A stretch of DNA of 9,049 nucleotides from a bacterium. Its GTDB lineage: Bacteria > Patescibacteria > Dojkabacteria > SC72. Position 1 is the stretch's first letter. Every line of letters starts with the position of its first letter. Made by a program: the position numbers and the translations under genes. Below are positions 4,174 to 9,049 of this stretch, in pieces. The notes under the pieces are model-generated. The model worked only from the letters and a program-made list of their open reading frames with translations, was not told the DNA's origin and did no database searches. Location of the stretch: NCBI GenBank assembly GCA_029553845.1, contig JAKPKF010000389.1:1-9049 (forward strand). The letters run 5' to 3'.

Positions 4174-7100
4174 TTACTTTAATAGTTGTTCTTTCAGGCC
4201 GGCAGGAATATATAATCTTTGATACGCTTCGGCAATTCCCTTTCTTCTCAAAAGCTCATACAAAGCCTCCTCGGCTTTCTTTTGTCTAATAGCCTCAGGG
4301 TCTCTAACATTTGTATCTTCTATTCTACCAGGAAAAAGGAGGTCTGTCAAGTTCTTAACGGTTGGTCCTTCTACTGCTAGATTAGAAAGCCTCTTGCCGG
4401 CTGTGTTAAGAGTACTTACAAACGGTAAGTTCTCTAGTGCGTGCCTAGTAAGTGGGGCTACTGTACTCTTAGTATAGGTTTTCCCATTGTCTAACTTAAC
4501 CTCATATTCTTTATAATTCAATAACTTCTTAAGGAGTTCAGACCTATTCTTATATGGCAATCCCTGATTTACATTTAGTATATCCTCGTTCCTATACATG
4601 TCCTTTCCGGTCATTCTTTCTATTAAGTAACTAAGCGTTGGAGAAAGGTTCTCCGAAATAGACTCTGGCCCCTTAAGCTCTTCAATTCCTAGATTTAATC
4701 CAGTAAGGTATTTTAAGTTTCCTTCTTCGTCTAGCCCAAGTGGAATAGTTAATGTTTCTTTTAAGTAGTCTGGAGCCGCTTCCCATTCTTCTCTATATTG
4801 ACTCTGAGAACCAGACTGTAACCCTTGGTATACATTCATATACCTTGAAATTTTTTCTGGGTTTCTCTGTAATGTTCCTAAATAAAACTTTAGGTTGTTC
4901 TTAACAAACCCGTAGAATGGAATAATCTTCCTAAGCGTTTCTCTCTCAAACTTTGTTAGTTCGTTATAGTTGAAGTTAACCCTGTCCACTGCGTCTGCAC
5001 CCGCAGCCATTGCACCCTCCTTCCTCCAGTTGCTAAAGAATGTAGCCATCCTAGTAGCCTGTTCTCTTCTTGGTAATAGCCCACCAACAGTCATTATGTC
5101 TTCATAGATTTCACTAGCCTTTTCGCCAGCAGACAACTTCTTCTCGCCAGTTGTGAGCTTTCTTATATCCCTAGGAACGCCTATAGACATTTCCGATGTT
5201 GACTTACTAACACCGGTCCAAGTCCCAGTATCAAGAACTCTATTCCACAACTCGGTAAGTGGGTCGTCTGTTTTAACGCCAACCTCTTTTAAGAACTTTG
5301 CAGCTCTAGTGTTGTCAACTTGCTTAATGGCCTTCTCCCTACCTATTCTATTTGAAAGGTCTTCAAACTTAAATAGGTCAATGGCTAGTAAATAGTCATC
5401 AGGAAGGTGTTTAACGTCTGCACCATCAACAATAACCCTTATGTTATCTTCAAGTAGGTTTCTCCAGTGATAAGCAGCTGCATTGGGTCCATAGCCAGTT
5501 ACATATTTTTTCCACACCCTTTGAACCTTTTCGAGAGAATTTAACAACTCTTCAATTCCCTCCTGTGTTGTGTACTTTGCTATATAATCCTCGGCTATTT
5601 TTGCCATTGTTTTGTCCGTGTAGAATGTTCCCTTTCCTGGTATAGTTACTGGTGTTCTTAGAGTTCCTGTTGGAACCTTACTAAACGAATCACTATTGGT
5701 TACCAAATCGTCTACAAATTTAGACACTAGTATTTGTTCATTTTGCCTCACTGTTTGTTCGTAAATATCTGGCAAGATATCTTCTCCATATCTAATTCCC
5801 GCCTTCTCTGCCTGTGCTCGCGTCTTAAAAACTCTTTCCTTAGTAGCGCCACCACCCATTATCTCCTCTCCCAAAAAACCCGGGTCATACCTTTTAATTG
5901 CATCTAAAGTATCTTTGTCAATAGCCTTTCTAAGTGTCTTTACTTTAACTGCACCAGTCTCAGATAATTCTTTGGCAACCTTTTTATTTGCCAATAACTT
6001 ATCGTACTCACCTTCTAACCCCGCATCTTTAAGAAAGCTCTTTAATGCTTTCTTTTCATACGCTTCTGGTTTCCTCATTAAATATCCCATTTCTTTAGGG
6101 CTTATTGTTGGTAACCCAGCCTCTTGTAAAGCTTTAGTTTTTGTACTCTCAAAAGACATATACTTAGAAAGAAAGTCTTTAACATTCTTAGACGCCTCTT
6201 TTGGAAGCACAAGTAATTCTCCCTTAGGTCCAATGTCAGTTCCCAAGTAATCATCAACAAGCTTTGCTATAGATGGCTTATCTACAAGGAGGTCTTCTCC
6301 TATCGCACTAGCCCTGGTAGACAAGTCATATAACATTTGTTGTGCTTCTGGTGTTAATTCTTTAAACAACTTCTGGAACTTTCCAATATTATCCGCACTT
6401 TCTTCTCCTATGTTTTTAAGTGCCTTTGCTGGCTTAACCCCCTTCTCTGGATAAATAACATCTGGAGTGGTTATCTTATTAACAAACTCGTCTAAAGCAT
6501 CAACAACCTCTCCCTTCTTCTTAAATAACTCCCTTGCAGTATCTCCCTGGGCGTATGCTTCCTTTGACGCTTCTATAAGGTCATCAAGACCCTTCCTTTC
6601 CTTCTTTCCCAGCTTTCCTATTGACTCTAATATTTCCGAATCTCTTAATTCACTTAACACCTTTCTTGGAACACCAGGAACAGCTCTCTGAATAGAAAGA
6701 AGTTTCCTTGCTTCCTCCCCATGTCCTGCCTCTATGGCAGCCTGAACGGGGTCAAATGTACTTAAGAAGTTACTCCTAACACCTGGTATAAATTTCTTAG
6801 TTGCGGCACCAGCTACATCCATTCCAGCACTGAGGGGATTCACAAGGGCCTTAGACGCAAGTACTGCCGTCGGATTTTCGGTAACTGTTTGACCAAAAAG
6901 TTTTAGCGCACCACTCTTTAGTGGACCCCTTCCTACTGTTTGGGTTGCATGAACATATAGTGCATCTGCGACATCATCTCCATACTTAGAGGAAACCTTC
7001 TTTAAGGCTTGTTCTAATGTACTCCCAGAAAGTTCTTTTACAGCACCTTCTACAATATCATCAGAAAGACCAGCAAGTTTTAATCCTCCCCTAAGAACAT

Positions 7101-7542
7101 CATCAAGTAGTGTAGTAGCACCAAAAGAAAAGTATGTGGTTGGGTCTGTAATAATTTCGGCAGCTACATCCATCGCCATTCTAGCAGCAGTACTCTGACC
7201 AAGTTTACTGTACTTAAATCCTGGCATAGCCTTGTCTAATGTCTCTGAGATTCCCTGACTTATTAAGTCTGGTTCATAATTCTTTCCAGTAGCAAGTGTT
7301 CCAAAACCCTGTATTACATTCTGACCATAATTCTTTAATACATTTAAAAGTTTTGGATTTTTGTCTAGGTATCTCGCATCGTAGTATGCGTCAATAATAG
7401 AGCCTATTCCTGTTAATGGGGCTATAATTCTCCCTAGTGCCCCAACTTTTGGTTTAGACTCTTCTCCATACTGCTCTAATAATTGTTTTAATAAGGCATC
7501 TGACGAACCGCCAGAGCCCATGTTTACTATTCTTACTGCCAT
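4174..7542 (-). CDS. Large (1122-residue) phage protein, probable internal virion or DNA-ejection protein
   Basis: A long, largely helical, Lys/Glu/Ala/Leu-rich protein without signal peptide. Several stretches recall large phage polyvalent or internal virion proteins: DPTTYFSFG (133-141), GYGPNAAAYHWRNLLEDN (683-700, similar to the P-x-F-x-x-RN-x-x-x-D motif of such proteins), PRREQATRMATFF (824-836), and FNYNELTKFERETLRKIIPF (857-876) with a following NPEK at 894-897. The last two resemble the LPD38-type 'large polyvalent protein-associated' region, from memory and without a search. Glycine- and alanine-containing apolar patches (about 35-50, 235-250) could contact membrane. By size and order it parallels T7 gp15/gp16, but no transglycosylase motif is seen here; a lysozyme-like domain lies in a separate downstream gene. 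ATG at 7542 has no SD; Met8 is an alternative start. Confidence 0.7.
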   Translation of the reverse strand: MAVRIVNMGSGGSSDALLKQLLEQYGEESKPKVGALGRIIAPLTGIGSIIDAYYDARYLDKNPKLLNVLKNYGQNVIQGFGTLATGKNYEPDLISQGISETLDKAMPGFKYSKLGQSTAARMAMDVAAEIITDPTTYFSFGATTLLDDVLRGGLKLAGLSDDIVEGAVKELSGSTLEQALKKVSSKYGDDVADALYVHATQTVGRGPLKSGALKLFGQTVTENPTAVLASKALVNPLSAGMDVAGAATKKFIPGVRSNFLSTFDPVQAAIEAGHGEEARKLLSIQRAVPGVPRKVLSELRDSEILESIGKLGKKERKGLDDLIEASKEAYAQGDTARELFKKKGEVVDALDEFVNKITTPDVIYPEKGVKPAKALKNIGEESADNIGKFQKLFKELTPEAQQMLYDLSTRASAIGEDLLVDKPSIAKLVDDYLGTDIGPKGELLVLPKEASKNVKDFLSKYMSFESTKTKALQEAGLPTISPKEMGYLMRKPEAYEKKALKSFLKDAGLEGEYDKLLANKKVAKELSETGAVKVKTLRKAIDKDTLDAIKRYDPGFLGEEIMGGGATKERVFKTRAQAEKAGIRYGEDILPDIYEQTVRQNEQILVSKFVDDLVTNSDSFSKVPTGTLRTPVTIPGKGTFYTDKTMAKIAEDYIAKYTTQEGIEELLNSLEKVQRVWKKYVTGYGPNAAAYHWRNLLEDNIRVIVDGADVKHLPDDYLLAIDLFKFEDLSNRIGREKAIKQVDNTRAAKFLKEVGVKTDDPLTELWNRVLDTGTWTGVSKSTSEMSIGVPRDIRKLTTGEKKLSAGEKASEIYEDIMTVGGLLPRREQATRMATFFSNWRKEGAMAAGADAVDRVNFNYNELTKFERETLRKIIPFYGFVKNNLKFYLGTLQRNPEKISRYMNVYQGLQSGSQSQYREEWEAAPDYLKETLTIPLGLDEEGNLKYLTGLNLGIEELKGPESISENLSPTLSYLIERMTGKDMYRNEDILNVNQGLPYKNRSELLKKLLNYKEYEVKLDNGKTYTKSTVAPLTRHALENLPFVSTLNTAGKRLSNLAVEGPTVKNLTDLLFPGRIEDTNVRDPEAIRQKKAEEALYELLRRKGIAEAYQRLYIPAGLKEQLLK

Positions 7543-7558
7543 TGTTAGGTTTCTTTAA

Positions 7559-8371
7559 TTATAAGCCGTATCCATTATAACCAGCAACCGCCCTTCTCAT
7601 CTCTTCTTTCTCGTTTTCTATGTCAAGTAGGGTTTTGATTATACTGTAAATACCTCCACCTGCACCGCCAACAGCCGCACCAAACCCTGTTCCAACAACT
7701 GGAACAATACTACCAATTCCAGCACCAATAGCCGCACCAGTTCCAACTCCAGACAGGGCATTCTTAAATGTATTTACATCACCACCACTAAACACCTCGG
7801 CCAATGTTGGGTCATAATTGGTATAAGCATTTATCTGTTCTGGAGTAGCCTGTGTTGCTAAGTACTTATTCCAATTAAACTGGTCTTCTGTCAGGGTTTC
7901 ATAGTCTTGTAGCGCCTTCAGTGCCTTTTGTCTTACAATGTCTTCGTACGTCTGGGGAATTTCATTAGGCCCAAAAGTAGAAATACCTCCGTATCCGGTC
8001 TGATTAGTATTGGTAAGGACTGGAAACGCATCTAAAAACAATGTTAACCCAATGTTTTTTATTGCCTCATCATTCGACATCATCGCACTAATGGCGGCAT
8101 TAATCTGCCTGTCTCTCTCGGCACCCACGTCTCCCCTAAGTTCTGCCTGATTAAAAGGGTTTGTGTAATCTAAATAATACCCAAGAAGTTCCTTTTGTAA
8201 CGAAGGGTTTCCTTGGTTAGCACTTATTAACTGATACAAATACTGACCATACTGGTCTTGTCCTCCAGCACCAAAGCTGCCAGCATTAGAACCCCCAAGG
8301 ATAGCCCTTGCCTGTTCCATATAAGGTTGTGCCTGTGGTGTTTTTGACCATTCTAATATATATGGGTCCAT
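7559..8371 (-). CDS. 270-residue protein with glycine-zipper segment, probable virion or ejection component
   Basis: Residues 1-200 are hydrophilic and rich in Gln, Asn, Tyr and Gly (for example GGQDQYGQYLYQLISANQ at 36-53). Residues 208-247 form a long apolar segment with repeated small residues (SGVGTGAAIGAGIG, then VVGTGFGAAVGGAGGG), a glycine-zipper pattern able to pack as membrane helices. A charged helix (250-260) and a GYNGYGL tail follow. Proteins with one such segment next to very large virion proteins are common in podovirus ejection modules, so a pore- or tube-forming role during DNA entry is inferred; no family is recognised. Its ATG overlaps the upstream TAA by one base (TAATG), with AGAGGA 8 nt ahead. 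Confidence 0.65.
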   Translation of the reverse strand: MDPYILEWSKTPQAQPYMEQARAILGGSNAGSFGAGGQDQYGQYLYQLISANQGNPSLQKELLGYYLDYTNPFNQAELRGDVGAERDRQINAAISAMMSNDEAIKNIGLTLFLDAFPVLTNTNQTGYGGISTFGPNEIPQTYEDIVRQKALKALQDYETLTEDQFNWNKYLATQATPEQINAYTNYDPTLAEVFSGGDVNTFKNALSGVGTGAAIGAGIGSIVPVVGTGFGAAVGGAGGGIYSIIKTLLDIENEKEEMRRAVAGYNGYGL

Positions 8372-9049
8372 TATCTTAATCCTCTAAAATTATTTAACAA
8401 GTCCCTCGCTGTTAAGGGTTTATATGCCGTTGATAAGCCCTTCGTAGAATATCCAGACAAAGAACTTATTGGTGTATAAAGTGGTTTGCTTTGTACTGGC
8501 TTCTTCGAAGTTGGAACTGGAGTGTAGTTCTTTTTAGTAGGAACTGGGGTATAATTTTTTCCAGTTGTTTGTGCTTTGTTCCATGCCTCATTTGCCTTTG
8601 CATTCCACTGCTCTTGCTTTTTAGCCTGGTCTACAGCGGCCAAATACCATGCTAACTCTGCCTCGTTCATTCCAGACGGAGGTGGCGGAACTGCAACCCC
8701 TCCCCCTCCGCTCAACGCTCTTCTCATCTGTTCTCTTGCCAGTGCCATTTGGTCTTCATGTTGCTTCTGGGCCCACCATCTGTCATATGCATTCTGTGCG
8801 CCCTGATATCCTGTTGCCCACTGACTGACACCCGTTTTAATTAGGTCTTCCATTCCCGCCCTCCTAACGTCAAAAGCATCTCTGGCCACTTGTGCCGCTG
8901 TTGCCATTCTTGCCTGGTTTTTCCATGCATTCTGTAAAAGTGTCAACGGAGAAAGGTCTGTTAACCCACTATCAACCCCATAACCACTTAGTGCAGAATA
9001 AAAAGATGGAAACTGCTCGTTCTCATAAGTACGAACAAGTTCAGACTCT
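8371..9049 (-). CDS. Ala/Gln-rich virion-type protein, C-terminal 225 residues (5' end outside window)
   Basis: The frame is open to the right edge and shows no stop there, so the gene begins beyond the window; a TTG at 8946 is not a convincing start, having no SD and in-frame coding-like sequence (ESELVRTYENEQFPSF...) before it. The visible part has a short loop region, then an Ala/Gln/Arg-rich helical stretch (about residues 38-105, QNAWKNQARMATAAQVARDA and following), a GGGGVAVPPPP hinge (about 110-120), a second Trp/Ala/Gln-rich helix (121-147), a doubled KNYTPVPT repeat, and a Ser/Tyr/Lys-rich tail. Composition resembles T7 gp14-type internal virion proteins, but no homology is recognised. 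It shares one base with the next gene. Confidence 0.7.
   Translation of the reverse strand, partial: ESELVRTYENEQFPSFYSALSGYGVDSGLTDLSPLTLLQNAWKNQARMATAAQVARDAFDVRRAGMEDLIKTGVSQWATGYQGAQNAYDRWWAQKQHEDQMALAREQMRRALSGGGGVAVPPPPSGMNEAELAWYLAAVDQAKKQEQWNAKANEAWNKAQTTGKNYTPVPTKKNYTPVPTSKKPVQSKPLYTPISSLSGYSTKGLSTAYKPLTARDLLNNFRGLR
8380..8385 (-). promoter_or_regulatory. Shine-Dalgarno-like AGAGGA inside the end of the upstream gene
   Basis: AGAGGA ends 8 nt before the ATG at 8371 and encodes part of the last codons of the upstream gene (FRGLR). Together with the 1-nt TAATG overlap it supports coupled translation. It is the only recognisable SD-like site before a late gene in this window, apart from the purine run at 1796-1807. 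Confidence 0.45.
8509..8559 (-). repeat. Tandem 27-bp coding repeat (KNYTPVPT twice)
   Basis: Two 24-nt units (8559-8536 and 8532-8509) encode KNYTPVPT followed by K or S, with a period of 27 nt. Protein identity is complete over eight residues while several third codon positions differ (AAT/AAC, TAT/TAC, ACC/ACT, CCT/CCA), so the repeat is not a fresh DNA duplication but appears kept at the protein level. A weaker third relative, PLYTPISS, follows. Confidence 0.7.

Noticed and set aside
5915..6250. Plus-strand ORFs inside the 1122-residue gene (this one and those near 5153-5395 and 6467-6691)
   Set aside because: Opposite-strand shadows of a continuous long reading frame with coherent protein motifs.
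7558..7579. Two TATAAT sequences on the minus strand just before the 1122-residue gene
   Set aside because: The best -35 upstream (TTGCTG at 18 nt) matches only three of six positions, and both hexamers overlap coding or stop codons of the previous gene. Too weak to call a promoter.

Overview
The window looks like part of the late region of a tailed double-stranded DNA bacteriophage (Caudoviricetes-like), seen with every recognisable gene on the minus strand, so transcription runs from the right end to the left. The phage assignment rests on gene content: very large helical virion-type proteins, two peptidoglycan-cleaving domains, small membrane proteins beside the endopeptidase, and tight packing with 7-30 nt gaps or short overlaps. 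Peptidoglycan hydrolases point to a bacterial host. The DNA is moderately AT-rich and uses many AGA/AGG and ATA codons; the host cannot be named. No integrase, repressor, tRNA, IS or CRISPR is visible.

Layout in transcription order: (1) 9049-8371, the C-terminal part of an Ala/Gln-rich protein that enters from outside the window. (2) 8371-7559, a 270-residue protein with a glycine-zipper hydrophobic segment. (3) 7542-4174, an 1122-residue helical protein with motifs seen in large phage-encoded polyvalent or internal virion proteins. (4) 4166-3714, a coiled coil plus C-terminal membrane segment (XhlA-like topology). (5) 3697-2921, a protein ending in a lysozyme-like (GH73-type) domain. (6) 2890-1865, an M23 zinc endopeptidase with SH3 and coiled-coil domains. 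(7) 1795-1709, a candidate 28-residue membrane peptide. (8) 1712-1485, a two-helix holin candidate. (9) 1467-517, a complete metallophosphoesterase. Then comes about 470 nt without a convincing gene but rich in hairpins and repeats (516-44), and finally the first 14 codons of another gene (43-1).

A working model, by inference: genes 1-3 and perhaps 4-5 make virion parts used in DNA delivery through the cell wall, comparable in plan but not in sequence to the T7 internal core proteins. Genes 5-8 form a wall-cleavage and lysis set.

The most striking points are these. By eye, GATC never occurs in the 9049 bases. The M23 gene has a near-consensus promoter ending 5 nt before its only possible start codon. 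A hidden 28-codon hydrophobic ORF overlaps the holin start as ATGA. The late genes mostly lack Shine-Dalgarno sequences, although the leftmost gene has a perfect one. The left non-coding region has plus-strand terminator-like hairpins but no plus-strand gene.
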